Of a stretch of DNA of 64,000 nt, positions 49,882 through 59,054 are shown piece after piece; position 1 is the stretch's first letter; each line of letters opens with the position of its first letter. Made by a program: the position numbers and the translations under genes. Under the pieces are notes generated by a model that saw nothing but the letters and a program-made list of their open reading frames with translations, was not told where the DNA came from and ran no database searches. This DNA is from Paenibacillus sp. FSL H8-0332 (GTDB taxonomy: Bacteria > Bacillota > Bacilli > Paenibacillales > Paenibacillaceae): contig NZ_CP150145.1 in NCBI RefSeq assembly GCF_037963835.1, positions 2,728,001 through 2,792,000 of the forward strand, given 5' to 3'.

Positions 49882-50958
49882 ATGAAGACGAAGAAGATTT
49901 GGATGGGACTTAGTATGGCCTTGATGCTCGTAGCTGCCGGTTGCGGGAACAATAATGCCGCAGTGAAGAATGACGCGGGCACCGGGAATGCCCCGGCCGC
50001 AGCGACGGAAGCTCCTGCCTCGGGTGCAGGCTCCGGCGACGCCAAGTCCTACAAGATTGCCATCTCGCAATATGTTGAGCATCCGTCACTGGACGCTACC
50101 CGTGAGGGATTCCTGGCTGCACTGAAGGATGCAGGGATTGTTGAAGGGGAGAATCTGAAGGTGGATCTTCAGAACGCTCAGGCGGATCAGGCCAACAACC
50201 TGTCGATTGCCCAGAAGATTGCCGGCGACAAGAACGATCTGGTGCTGGGGATTGCTACACCTTCGGCTCAGGCAGTCGTACAGAAAGTAAAGGACACTCC
50301 GATTCTGTTCGCAGCAGTAACCGACCCTATCGATGCCAAGATTGTCAGCGATCTGGAGCATCCCGGAGGTAATGTGTCCGGCGCATCGGATACCAATCCG
50401 GAGTCGATTACCCGCCTAATGAACTTCATAGCGACGCAGTTCCCCAAGGTGAAGAAGCTGGGCCTGGTCATTAATGAAGGAGAGCCTAACGCTGTAGTTA
50501 TGGCTGATCTCGCCAAGGGTGAGCTGGACAAGCACGGGATCGAGCTGGTGAAGGCGGCGATTACCAATACTTCGGAAGTGAAGCAGGCAGCAGAATCGCT
50601 TGTAGGGCGTGCAGACGCGCTGTACATTACGCTCGATAACTCCGTTGTCAGCGGGGTAGACACCATCATCCAGACGGCTAACGACAACAAGCTTCCGTTC
50701 TTCTCGGCAGACCGCGATACGGTGGAGAAGGGTGCTTTTGCTACGGTAGGCTTCAAATACTATGATCATGGCTATCAGGTCGGCCAAATGGCGGTAGAAG
50801 TGCTTAAGAACGGAAAAAGTCCCGGTGATATGAAAGTAACCATGCAGGAGAAGCTGGACCTGGTGCTTAACCTCAAGGCGGCGGCAGCACAGGGAATTGA
50901 AGTAACCGATGCCATGAAGGCTGAAGTGGCTGATCCGGGCAATAATATTATTCAATAA
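49882..50958 (+). CDS. ABC transporter substrate-binding lipoprotein (ABC_sub_bind, TrpX-like)
   Basis: A 358-residue lipoprotein: signal peptide with lipobox VAAGC (Cys about 20), an Asn/Ala/Gly-rich linker, then a two-lobe binding domain (AISQYVEHPSLDATREGFLAAL near 60). The pattern is that of the PF04392 family, which in streptococci (TrpX) binds aromatic amino acids. GAGGGG (49869-49874) is 7 bases before the ATG. The permease and ATPase genes follow, giving a complete importer. The true ligand is unknown. Confidence 0.9.
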   Translation: MKTKKIWMGLSMALMLVAAGCGNNNAAVKNDAGTGNAPAAATEAPASGAGSGDAKSYKIAISQYVEHPSLDATREGFLAALKDAGIVEGENLKVDLQNAQADQANNLSIAQKIAGDKNDLVLGIATPSAQAVVQKVKDTPILFAAVTDPIDAKIVSDLEHPGGNVSGASDTNPESITRLMNFIATQFPKVKKLGLVINEGEPNAVVMADLAKGELDKHGIELVKAAITNTSEVKQAAESLVGRADALYITLDNSVVSGVDTIIQTANDNKLPFFSADRDTVEKGAFATVGFKYYDHGYQVGQMAVEVLKNGKSPGDMKVTMQEKLDLVLNLKAAAAQGIEVTDAMKAEVADPGNNIIQ

Positions 50959-51027
50959 TCTACAGAGTTCATAAACAGGGTGCGTCCTAGATGGGCGCCC
51001 TTTGCCGCTTGAGGGAGGAAGTCAGCA

Positions 51028-51957
51028 ATGTATAATTCATTAATCGGGGCTCTGGAAATGGGCCTGCTCTACGCATTCATGGCACTTGGGGTCTATATTA
51101 CCTTCCGTATTCTGGATTTTCCCGATCTGACGGTGGATGGAAGTTTCACCACAGGCGGCGCGATTGCCGCAGTGATGATCAACAGCGGTTATTCTCCGTT
51201 GCTGGCGACCCTGTGTGCACTGCTCGGCGGAATGGCGGCAGGGATGTGTACCGGTCTGCTTCATACCAAAGGTAAAATCAACGGGCTGTTGTCCGGCATA
51301 CTGATGATGATTGCCCTTTATTCGATCAATCTGCGGATTCTGGTGAAGCCGAATGTCTCCTTAATGGGAGAGGATACGTTATTCAGCTCCATGAATCCGC
51401 TGCTGGTCATGCCTTTTATCGTCGTGCTGGTCAAAATCCTGATGGATCTGTTCCTGCGCACCGATCTGGGACTGGCCCTGCGGGCCACCGGCGACAACTC
51501 GCGGATGATCCGCAGCTTCGGAGTGAACACGGATACAACAACCATTCTGGGGATCAGCCTGTCGAACGGGCTGGTGGCGCTCTCGGGTGCATTCATCGCC
51601 CAGTATTCTACCTTCGCCGATGCCTCAATGGGGATCGGGATGATTGTCATCGGACTCGCGTCGGTAATTATCGGTGAGGCAATCTTCGGTGCGAAGAACG
51701 TCTTCCGGGCGACACTGGCTGTGCTGCTCGGCTCCATCGTGTACCGGATCGTTGTCGCTCTGGCACTCCGGGTATCTTGGCTCAAGGCTTCCGACCTCAA
51801 GCTGATTACCGCAATTATCGTCATTATTGCGCTCGTCTTCCCGTCGGTTCAGCGGTATGTGAAGCAGAAGAGCACGGCCCGCAGACGGACCGCAGAGCTT
51901 GCTGAGCTGGCTCAGCGCAGCAAGCAGAGAGGAGGGGCGGCCAATGCTGAAGCTTGA
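51028..51957 (+). CDS. ABC transporter permease (TrpY-like)
   Basis: A 309-residue membrane protein with about 8 helices. TFRILDFPDLTVDGSFTTGGA near residue 30 and LRATGDNSRMIRSFGVNTDTT near 150 (the coupling loop) are typical of permeases of this importer class. GAGGGAGGAAG (51011-51021) precedes the ATG. The end overlaps the ATPase start by 14 bases. Confidence 0.9.
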   Translation: MYNSLIGALEMGLLYAFMALGVYITFRILDFPDLTVDGSFTTGGAIAAVMINSGYSPLLATLCALLGGMAAGMCTGLLHTKGKINGLLSGILMMIALYSINLRILVKPNVSLMGEDTLFSSMNPLLVMPFIVVLVKILMDLFLRTDLGLALRATGDNSRMIRSFGVNTDTTTILGISLSNGLVALSGAFIAQYSTFADASMGIGMIVIGLASVIIGEAIFGAKNVFRATLAVLLGSIVYRIVVALALRVSWLKASDLKLITAIIVIIALVFPSVQRYVKQKSTARRRTAELAELAQRSKQRGGAANAEA

Positions 51958-52738
51958 TAATGTATGTAAGCTATTCAACCCCGGCTCGCCGGATGAGAAG
52001 GTCGCGCTGCTGGGGATTGATCTTGAACTGAACGCCGGGGATTTCGTAACGATTATCGGCAGTAACGGTGCCGGCAAATCTACACTGATGAATATTATCT
52101 CAGGCGTGATGAAGCCCGATCTGGGGGAAGCGCGTATTGAGGGCAGCTCGATCAGCCATCTGGCGGAATACCAGCGCGCACGCTGGATCGGCCGGGTCTT
52201 CCAGGACCCGATGGCCGGGACTGCCCCGCATATGACGATTGAGGAGAATCTGGCCATGGCCTACAAGCGGGGCAAGCCCCGCAGGCTGTCCCTGGGTGTC
52301 AATGCGCAGAGACGTACGCTGTTCCGCGAACAGCTCAGCCGCCTGGGCATCGGCCTCGAGGACCGGCTACGGGCGAAGGTGGGGCTGCTCTCAGGAGGCG
52401 AGCGGCAGGCGCTGAGCCTGCTGATGGCGACCTTCACCCAGCCGCAGATTCTGCTGCTGGATGAGCATACGGCTGCGCTGGACCCTTCGCGCGCGGAATT
52501 GATCACCACCCTTACGGAATCCATTGTCCGTGAGATGAAGCTGACTACGCTGATGGTTACTCATAATATGGATCAGGCGATCCGGCTGGGCAACCGGCTC
52601 ATCATGATGGATAAGGGTTCAATCATCCTTGATTTCGATGAGACGCGCAAGAAGGATCTGACGGTAGAGCGTCTGCTTGGCGAATTCGAAGCGATCAGCG
52701 GCCATAAGCTGGCTGACGACCGGATGATGCTGGGCTGA
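51944..52738 (+). CDS. ABC transporter ATP-binding protein (TrpZ-like)
   Basis: A 264-residue ATPase with Walker A GSNGAGKST near residue 40, signature LSGGERQALSLL near 148 and Walker B ILLLDEHTAALD near 168, followed by the His switch THNMDQA. GGAGGGG (51931-51937) lies 6 bases ahead of the ATG, inside the permease end. It powers the importer made with the two genes before it. A probable terminator (52768-52811) follows. Confidence 0.93.
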   Translation: MLKLDNVCKLFNPGSPDEKVALLGIDLELNAGDFVTIIGSNGAGKSTLMNIISGVMKPDLGEARIEGSSISHLAEYQRARWIGRVFQDPMAGTAPHMTIEENLAMAYKRGKPRRLSLGVNAQRRTLFREQLSRLGIGLEDRLRAKVGLLSGGERQALSLLMATFTQPQILLLDEHTAALDPSRAELITTLTESIVREMKLTTLMVTHNMDQAIRLGNRLIMMDKGSIILDFDETRKKDLTVERLLGEFEAISGHKLADDRMMLG

Positions 52739-52767
52739 TTCGGGATCATCATTCTTTAGCGTTTAAG

Positions 52768-52811
52768 GCTTGATCTGCAGCCGGTTTGTCCGGCAGCGGG
52801 TCGAGCTTTTT
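52768..52811 (+). terminator. Probable terminator after ABC operon
   Basis: GCTTGA (52768-52773) pairs with TCGAGC (52801-52806), with CCGG/CCGG inside, followed by five T residues. The stem is interrupted, so the call is moderate. Confidence 0.55.
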
Positions 52812-52915
52812 GCCATTTCAGGCACTATGGTCCGATTCATTTCCAGGTATGAGAGGTAAAGTTAAGGGAAAGAACTTGACTTGAACATCAAACACCAATG
52901 GAGGCGACTACACAT

Positions 52916-53707
52916 ATGAATGCGAAGAAACTGGAAGGCAAGGTAGCGATCGTTACAGGAGGCGGCTCGGGCATCGGCAGGGCATCTGTGCTGGAGTTCG
53001 CCAGAAGCGGGGCCAAGGTGGCACTTCTGGACCGGACGGTGGAGAATGCGGAGAAGGTGGCCGCTCAGATCCGGCAGGAGGGCGGGGAAGCTGCAGTGTT
53101 TGAATGCGATATCGCTGATCCGCCGCAGGTGGAGCATGCTGTGAAGCAGGTTGTCCAGAAGTGGGGACAGCTGGATGTGGTCTTCGCCAATGCCGGGATC
53201 AACGGGGCCATGACACCGATTGAGACGATGGACATCGAGTCCTGGGATCAGACGATTCAGATTAATCTGCGGGGCACCTTCGCCACCGTCAAATATGCGA
53301 TTCCCCATCTTAAGGAGAAGGGCGGCAGCATTCTGATCAACAGCTCGATCAACGGCAACCGGGTATTCTCCAATGTCGGATTCTCCGCATATAGTACGAC
53401 CAAGGCGGGCCAGGTGGCTTTTATGAAGATGGCTGCGCTTGAGCTGGCCCAGTATAAGATTCGTGTAAACGCTATCTGTCCGGGTGCGATTACCACGAAT
53501 ATAGATGATAATACCTATCCTTCGGATGATCTTAAGGAAGTGCAGATTGCAGTGGAATTCCCGGATGGCGGGCAGCCGCTGGAGAAGGGGCCGGGGCGTC
53601 CGGATCAGGTGGCCAAGCTGGCGCTGTTCCTCGCTTCTGAGGATTCGGATCACATCACGGGCACAGAAATCTACTGTGACGGAGCGGAATCGCTTCTGCA
53701 CGGCTAA
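52916..53707 (+). CDS. SDR family NAD(P)-dependent oxidoreductase
   Basis: A 263-residue short-chain dehydrogenase: GGGSGIGR cofactor loop near residue 16, FANAGI, catalytic INSSIN Ser and YSTTK Tyr/Lys near 161-165. It resembles the glucose/ribitol dehydrogenase branch; the substrate is not predictable. ATG 52916 follows GGAGGCGA (52901-52907 region); an ATG at 52898 overlaps the ribosome binding site. It stands alone between terminators. Confidence 0.9.
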   Translation: MNAKKLEGKVAIVTGGGSGIGRASVLEFARSGAKVALLDRTVENAEKVAAQIRQEGGEAAVFECDIADPPQVEHAVKQVVQKWGQLDVVFANAGINGAMTPIETMDIESWDQTIQINLRGTFATVKYAIPHLKEKGGSILINSSINGNRVFSNVGFSAYSTTKAGQVAFMKMAALELAQYKIRVNAICPGAITTNIDDNTYPSDDLKEVQIAVEFPDGGQPLEKGPGRPDQVAKLALFLASEDSDHITGTEIYCDGAESLLHG

Positions 53708-53760
53708 TCCTTCTATAAGTCACTCATCGCTCATATGATGGGATAAGTGAAGTCTTCTCT

Positions 53761-53848
53761 GAAGCGGACGATGTTCCTTGCCGGAGCCTCAGGCAGTACT
53801 TGCCTGGAGTTCCCGGTTAGCGGGGATAGGCGTCCGTTTCTTTTTTTT
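53761..53848 (+). terminator. Long branched terminator after SDR gene
   Basis: GAAGCGGACG (53761-53770) pairs with CGTCCGTTTC (53831-53840, one wobble), and inner GCCTCAGGC-type and CCGG/CCGG arms fill the loop. A run of T (53839-53848) ends it. The outer arm recalls the dispersed repeat arms, but the inside differs. Confidence 0.7.
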
Positions 53849-53943
53849 GATCGGGCAGCAGAAAATTTCAGTAAAGATTGCAGCGCATTTCAGGTATACT
53901 GATTCTATGTGCCATGACGGGCGAGGAAGGAGGAAAATGAATT

Positions 53944-54672
53944 ATGAATATGGACCTGTTGCATACGGAATCCATCATTAAGCTGCTGGTGGCCATGCTG
54001 TTCGGGCTGTTCATCGGCATTGACCGCCAATTGAAACAGAAACCGCTGGGAATCCGGACCAGTATGGTCATTAGTATCGCCAGCTGTCTGGTAACCCTGG
54101 TATCCATTCATGCGTATGACAAATTCGGCGGACCGGAGCATCCGAGCATGGACCCGATGCGTCTGGCGGCGCAGATCGTCAGCGGTATCGGATTTCTGGG
54201 GGCGGGTGTCATCCTGCGCAGAGGCGGAGATGCCATCTCCGGGCTGACCTCGGCGGCGCTGATCTGGACGGCATCCGGTATCGGAATTGCGGTCGGCGCG
54301 GGCTTTTTTGTTGAGGCGGGTTACGCGGTTATACTGCTTATGTTTGCGGTCAACGCTGTACCTCATCTGATCAAGGCCATCGGACCCGAAGTGCTGAACA
54401 AGCACGAGATCTCCATCAAAATCATTATGGAACCGAACTATATTCTTACTGATGTTATTCAGAAGATTGAGAAGCGGAATGTCATTACTGACCAGCGCAA
54501 AACGCGCAAAACCGGCCGCACGATCCGGCGGATGAAGATCAAGGATCTCGAGGATGGCAGGCAGATGATCGACATGGTCGTTTCTGCGCCAGACAAGGAT
54601 TACGCTACGGAAATCTATTATGATGTGAAAAAAATTGAGCATGTCATGAGTGTCGAAGTGGAGCAGCTGTAA
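53944..54672 (+). CDS. MgtC/SapB family membrane protein
   Basis: A 242-residue protein with four membrane helices in its first 130 residues: LLVAMLFGLFIGIDRQLKQKPLGIRTS and GIGFLGAGVILRRG are the MgtC signatures. A soluble ACT-like C-terminal domain (about 150-242) follows. MgtC proteins help magnesium homeostasis and resist acid or ATP imbalance. AAGGAGG is just before the ATG region (53930-53936). The gene overlaps nothing and a galactose-mutarotase-like gene follows by 82 bases. Confidence 0.9.
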   Translation: MNMDLLHTESIIKLLVAMLFGLFIGIDRQLKQKPLGIRTSMVISIASCLVTLVSIHAYDKFGGPEHPSMDPMRLAAQIVSGIGFLGAGVILRRGGDAISGLTSAALIWTASGIGIAVGAGFFVEAGYAVILLMFAVNAVPHLIKAIGPEVLNKHEISIKIIMEPNYILTDVIQKIEKRNVITDQRKTRKTGRTIRRMKIKDLEDGRQMIDMVVSAPDKDYATEIYYDVKKIEHVMSVEVEQL

Positions 54673-54754
54673 AAATGGCATGTTGCCCTTCGGGCAGATG
54701 TGGTACTCTATCTATGAGAGAGTCATTTTGAACATATGGAAGGGGATTAATGTA

Positions 54755-55747
54755 ATGACACCGATTACAGCATTTGAAGGACACTATGAGGGCGAAGCCG
54801 CTATCTGGCTGAAGGCCGGCCGTTATGAAGCGGCTATTCTGCCGGGCATCGGCGGGAATCTGATCTGCTTCCGTGATACTGAGAACGGTTACCGTTTCTT
54901 GCATGAGCCAGGCGCGGAGGAGATGGAAGCGTTCAAGGCTAACCCGGGCATTCACGGCATTCCTGTGTTGTTTCCGCCGAACCGCTATGAGGATGGAGAG
55001 TTCCCGTGGAACGGACAGACCTACCATCTGCCCGTCAATGAAGCCAAGACCGGTAATCATCTGCATGGCTTCCTACATACAGCTGCATGGGAGGTAGAGG
55101 AATTCGGCACTGGCACAAGCGAAAGCTTCGTCACTGTAGCCATCAAGGTGGATGAGAACCATCCTTCCTATCAGTATCTGCCGTTCAAATACACGGTCAA
55201 GCTGCGCTACACGCTCGGTGAAGGCGGCCTGTCCCAGCAGCTGCTGGTCCACAATGACGGCGATGTGCTGATGCCATGCCTGCTGGCGTTCCATACGGCT
55301 ATTAATGCTCCGTTCGCCCCAGGCAGCAGCGCGCAGGATTACCGCGTTAAGCTGACTATCGGCGAACGGTGGGAGCTTAACGAGCGGATGCTGCCAACCG
55401 GCAAATTCCAGGAGCTGACAGCCGATGAGGTGGCTCTGCGCGGCGAAGGATTGTATCCGTTCTATGCGTCGATGGACAACCACTACACCGCAGCCGCACA
55501 GAATGGACGGAACCGGATGGAGCTAACCGACAGTAAGGCTGGGGTTACGCTGGTGTATGATGTAGGCACCTCGTATAAGCAATGGATGATCTGGAACAAC
55601 GGTGCAACCGAAGGCTTCTTCTGCCCAGAGCCGCAGATCAACCTGGTGAACGCCCCGAAGGTGGATCTGCCTGCTGATGACATCGGCTTGTTCGGGCTGG
55701 AGCCTGGGGAATATTGGGAGGAGAGCAGCCGGATATACGTGAAGTAG
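54755..55747 (+). CDS. Aldose 1-epimerase family protein
   Basis: A 330-residue beta-sandwich protein like galactose mutarotase. IPVLFPPNRYEDGEFPWNG, HLHGFLHTAAW (catalytic-type His) and, near the end, EGFFCPEPQINLVNAP (Glu/Pro motif) are conserved in this family. It interconverts anomers of a hexose. AAGGGGA (54740-54746) precedes the ATG at 54755; the frame is open further upstream into the mgtC-like end but lacks a start signal. Confidence 0.88.
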   Translation: MTPITAFEGHYEGEAAIWLKAGRYEAAILPGIGGNLICFRDTENGYRFLHEPGAEEMEAFKANPGIHGIPVLFPPNRYEDGEFPWNGQTYHLPVNEAKTGNHLHGFLHTAAWEVEEFGTGTSESFVTVAIKVDENHPSYQYLPFKYTVKLRYTLGEGGLSQQLLVHNDGDVLMPCLLAFHTAINAPFAPGSSAQDYRVKLTIGERWELNERMLPTGKFQELTADEVALRGEGLYPFYASMDNHYTAAAQNGRNRMELTDSKAGVTLVYDVGTSYKQWMIWNNGATEGFFCPEPQINLVNAPKVDLPADDIGLFGLEPGEYWEESSRIYVK

Positions 55748-55820
55748 GGGGTCTTGAAGCGGTAAAACCCTCTCAGGGGTTATCCGTGGCTGCAAAGAAG
55801 GTTTGACTTCCGGCCGCTGT

Positions 55821-55873
55821 TAGGTTTGTATTTCCTGATATAAACTGCTGTTCGCAGTAGAAATACAAACCTA
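55821..55873. repeat. Perfect nested inverted repeat
   Basis: TAGGTTTGTATTTC (55821-55834) and GAAATACAAACCTA (55860-55873) are perfect 14-bp arms; within the loop ACTGC (55844-55848) and GCAGT (55854-55858) make a second helix. This looks like a small mobile or REP-type palindrome. No second copy was seen in the window. Confidence 0.75.
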
Positions 55874-56023
55874 GCCTATGCTTCCGAAGCGAGCTTTCCT
55901 ACGGAAAGCTTTCAGGCGAACGCTATCGCTCCTCCAGTTCAAACTTCTCTTCCGCCACTTCACCCTGAGTGTATATTACAAATTCAGTCTATCCCGCTGG
56001 GATGAGAGTAGAAAAGAGAGAAG

Positions 56024-56059
56024 AGAGCAGCGTCTGATGTTTGGATGCTGCTCTTTTTT
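56024..56059 (+). terminator. Rho-independent terminator before sulfatase gene
   Basis: AGAGCAGC (56024-56031) pairs with GCTGCTCT (56047-56054), extended by T residues (to 56059). It probably ends the aldose epimerase transcript. Confidence 0.8.
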
Positions 56060-56198
56060 GCGTGAAAATCTAGCACACATTTCCTTCCCTATCATAGTGG
56101 CATGGGAGAAAAATAGATGGTGTGCCCAATTGGCTACTGAATTTTAAGGCGGTTTTAAGCTTAAAGGCGTATACTACTCCTTTAATAGTTAGGAGTGA

Positions 56199-58016
56199 AT
56201 GAACTTGTCACGGTTATTGCCATCGAAGCGTTTGTCGTATTTGTTGATGATTTTGCTGGCTGTAGGGTTTGGGCTGAATTTGTTTTTGCAGGCTGCTTCT
56301 TTTCGGATGGATGTGCTTCATGCGATAAAGTGGGTTGGCGCTTATCCTTGGCTGTATTGTACAGGAAGTTTGTTTATTTTCTTCATCCTGCTCTTAAGTT
56401 CAGTGCTTGTACCGAATGCGTATGCGGGGCCGGCGGTGGTCTCGGTGCTGTTCGTGCTGCTGGGGATTGCCAGTGATCAGAAGCTGGCTACGAGAGGCGA
56501 ACCGCTGTTTCCGTGGGATCTGATGCTGCTGAAGAATGCCGAAGGAATGAGCAAGATTACCAGCGGGATGATCTCTCCGCTTGCTATAGGGGCCGCTGTT
56601 CTGCTGGTTGCCGGTCTGGTCGTTATGATTATCAAGCTGCCGAAGAACCGGATCAGACTGTCCTTGCGCGTAACGCTGGCAGGGATCTCTGTAGGGCTCA
56701 GCGCATGGTTTCTGGTGCTGGTCACCGGTCAATCTCCGGTTGTTGCAGCGATGAGCTATCAGAACATCTTCTGGAATCAGAAGGTGAATTATACGCAGAA
56801 CGGGTTCGTGTATGCGTTCGCCGGGAATCTGCGGCAGAGCCTGATGGACAAGCCGGAGGGCTATAGCCGCGAAGCGGTTGAAGCGGTAGCTGCCAAGTAT
56901 TCGGCATTGCCGGATGTGCAGGTAGAGGCCGTGCCGGAGGAACAGCCGAACATTCTGTTTATGATGAATGAGGCGTTCTTCGACCCTACGCGTCTGCCCG
57001 GATATACGCTTAGCGAAGATCCGCTGAAGTTCATCCATGGGGTGGCGGGTCAGACGCCGTCCGGTTATTTGCTGTCACCGGAATTCGGCGGCAATACGGC
57101 TAATGTGGAGTTCGAGGCCCTGACCGGGCTGTCGATGTATTTTCTGGGGGATGGAACCATTCCTTATCAACAGCGCATCGTCAAAATGTCCTCCCTGCCG
57201 TCGATCGTCAGTATTCTGAAGGACAGAGGGTATGAGGCACTGGCGTTGCATCCGTTCGATGAGACCTTCTATAACCGGAACCATGTCTATCCGGTGCTGG
57301 GCTTCGACCGCTTCACAAGTGAGAAGGATCTGCCGGACGCTGACCGCCTGACTCCAGAGGGGTATGTCTCGGATAAAGCGTCAGTACAGGAGGCAGTCCG
57401 GCAGCTACAAGCGGCTTCGGGCCCGGCATTCCTGCACTTGGTGACGATGCAGAATCATTTTCCATTCGTCAAGGGTGTGAACGGACCGAACACGATCACC
57501 GTCCAGGGCGGCCTGCCGGAGCAGAAGGATGAACTGGAGACTTATATACAGGACACCAAGCTGACAGACGAGGCCATGGCTTATCTCCAGCAGGAGCTGG
57601 TGAAGATCAAGCGGCCCACCATTGCGGTGTTCTGGGGAGATCATCTGCCTGCGCTCAGCGCCGGGATCTATACCGCAGCAGGCTGGGATCAGGAGCCAAG
57701 GCTGAAGCATGAGACGAAGTTGTTGGTACTTGCTAACTTTGAGATCGGGAAGGAGCCGCTCGGGACGCTTAGCCCGGCCTTTCTCGGCCCGGCAGTTTTC
57801 CGGTTATCCGGGCAGACACTTCCAGCCTTTTACAAGCTGCTGGAGCAGGTACGGGCTGAAATTCCGGGACTTAGCAAGACGGTGCTAATCGGGCCGGGTG
57901 ACAGCGGTATCCTGAAGGAGCTGACACCGGAACAGCAGGTGCTGCTGAATGATTACCGTCTGGTCGAATACGATTTGCTGGAAGGGGAGAAATACGCGGA
58001 GTCGCTGATGTTCTGA
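56199..58016 (+). CDS. LTA synthase-like sulfatase family membrane protein
   Basis: A 605-residue protein with five N-terminal membrane helices (to about 200) and an extracellular alkaline-phosphatase-fold domain. Metal/nucleophile signatures: MNEAFFDP near 255, GGNTANVEFEALTG with the likely nucleophile Thr near 300, and FWGDHLPALS near 477. It probably transfers glycerol phosphate or phosphoethanolamine to a cell-surface polymer or lipid. ATG 56199 is only 3 bases after AGGAG (56191-56195); TTG 56205, two codons on, has better spacing and may be the true start. Confidence 0.88.
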   Translation: MNLSRLLPSKRLSYLLMILLAVGFGLNLFLQAASFRMDVLHAIKWVGAYPWLYCTGSLFIFFILLLSSVLVPNAYAGPAVVSVLFVLLGIASDQKLATRGEPLFPWDLMLLKNAEGMSKITSGMISPLAIGAAVLLVAGLVVMIIKLPKNRIRLSLRVTLAGISVGLSAWFLVLVTGQSPVVAAMSYQNIFWNQKVNYTQNGFVYAFAGNLRQSLMDKPEGYSREAVEAVAAKYSALPDVQVEAVPEEQPNILFMMNEAFFDPTRLPGYTLSEDPLKFIHGVAGQTPSGYLLSPEFGGNTANVEFEALTGLSMYFLGDGTIPYQQRIVKMSSLPSIVSILKDRGYEALALHPFDETFYNRNHVYPVLGFDRFTSEKDLPDADRLTPEGYVSDKASVQEAVRQLQAASGPAFLHLVTMQNHFPFVKGVNGPNTITVQGGLPEQKDELETYIQDTKLTDEAMAYLQQELVKIKRPTIAVFWGDHLPALSAGIYTAAGWDQEPRLKHETKLLVLANFEIGKEPLGTLSPAFLGPAVFRLSGQTLPAFYKLLEQVRAEIPGLSKTVLIGPGDSGILKELTPEQQVLLNDYRLVEYDLLEGEKYAESLMF

Positions 58017-58031
58017 GCACTCCGTCAGGGC

Positions 58032-59054
58032 TTAGCGCAGCCCCACATCATGGAAGCGGTTCTCGATCGGCTCACGGAGCAGCAGGCGGATGGACTGGAT
58101 CGCTGCGGTCTCGATGCGCTTGGCTTCCCGGAGGAGCGGCATCAGAGATTGGGCATCCAGCGAACATGGACCCTCTGGAGCTTGTACAGTCTGCTTGCAT
58201 AGAGTGTGCGTTATTTGATTATAGACAGCGGCTAGAGCCGTATAATGTTCGGCAATGCCTTCGAGCTCGGGCCAATACAGGCTGGCTTCTCTGGCGTAGG
58301 ATGCCGTATCCTGTTTCATGCCTGCATAGAAGACCAGCGTCTTATAGGCTCCGGCAGCATCATAGGTCTTGTCTTCCAGCGCTTCCAGCATAGCATCATA
58401 GGCCTTAAGGCCGCAGGCATAGTCCGATTCCGGCAGCATCGGATCATGAACCTCTGCCTTGTACACCGCCTGAATGAAGGACTCCCGGATTACCTGAAGC
58501 ATATCCTTTTGGATCTGACCTTCATAGATCTGGCCGTACCAATAAGGTGAATCATTCCTCCCAAGCTGCTCGTAAGGCAGTTCGTGCTCAGCGGCTGAAT
58601 TCAGCTCCTTATAGTAAAAGAGCTGCCGCCTATCATCACAGCGTGTAATGACCACGAACTGGTCTTTCCAGCAAACAACGCCGGTGCCCTGCTCAAGTGA
58701 TTGGCGGATTGCCGCAACGGCCTGCTTCTGATAGAGCGGGAAGGTAGGGCTGAAGTTAAAGCCTGCACCCTGGCTGGCGATAATGCCGATTAGATCTGCC
58801 GCTACGAAATGTTCAGCCGCCCAGTTATAAGCTGTAGCTGAATCCGGGTGAAGCTGCCTGTGCACGGACAGGCGGAAACATAAGGCTGTCATGCCGGACA
58901 GCATATGAACGGGCAGGCTGAACCAGCCTTTGGCCGACAGGACCTGGTGCATGGCATCTGCAAAAGAAGAAGAGAGCGGCACACGGGGCTGATCAGCAGA
59001 ACCTGAGGCTTGTTTGCTAAGATAGTCATTCATCGTGCGGTATGTGCCCCCCAT
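58032..59054 (-). CDS. BtrH_N-like hypothetical protein, paralog 1
   Basis: A 340-residue minus-strand protein, soluble, no signal peptide. Near residue 52 it has LSGMTALCFRLSVH and later QSLEQGTGVVCWKDQFVVITRCDD; its neighbour has matching segments in the same order, so the two genes are paralogs. The pattern GLSGMAFxF...GxxVxxW...GY resembles the papain-like BtrH N-terminal fold, but the usual Cys upstream is missing. The 3' gene of the operon, it overlaps the second paralog's end by 25 bases. Function unknown; probably non-catalytic. Confidence 0.7.
   Translation of the reverse strand: MGGTYRTMNDYLSKQASGSADQPRVPLSSSFADAMHQVLSAKGWFSLPVHMLSGMTALCFRLSVHRQLHPDSATAYNWAAEHFVAADLIGIIASQGAGFNFSPTFPLYQKQAVAAIRQSLEQGTGVVCWKDQFVVITRCDDRRQLFYYKELNSAAEHELPYEQLGRNDSPYWYGQIYEGQIQKDMLQVIRESFIQAVYKAEVHDPMLPESDYACGLKAYDAMLEALEDKTYDAAGAYKTLVFYAGMKQDTASYAREASLYWPELEGIAEHYTALAAVYNQITHTLCKQTVQAPEGPCSLDAQSLMPLLREAKRIETAAIQSIRLLLREPIENRFHDVGLR

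Larger units (their letters stand above)
55748..56198. other. 451-base intergenic region rich in inverted repeats
   Basis: No gene is supported here. It holds the nested inverted repeat 55821-55873, further short palindromes (55880-55890 GCTTC/GAAGC; 55892-55910 AGCTTTCC/GGAAAGCT), a terminator at 56024-56059 and a 12-bp palindrome TTTAAGCTTAAA (56155-56166) before the sulfatase gene. A frame at 55878-56147 is arginine-rich, crosses these palindromes and has no ribosome binding site. Confidence 0.6.

Noticed and set aside
55878..56147. 89-residue arginine-rich frame after the aldose epimerase gene
   Set aside because: It crosses several palindromes and a terminator, and has no ribosome binding site.
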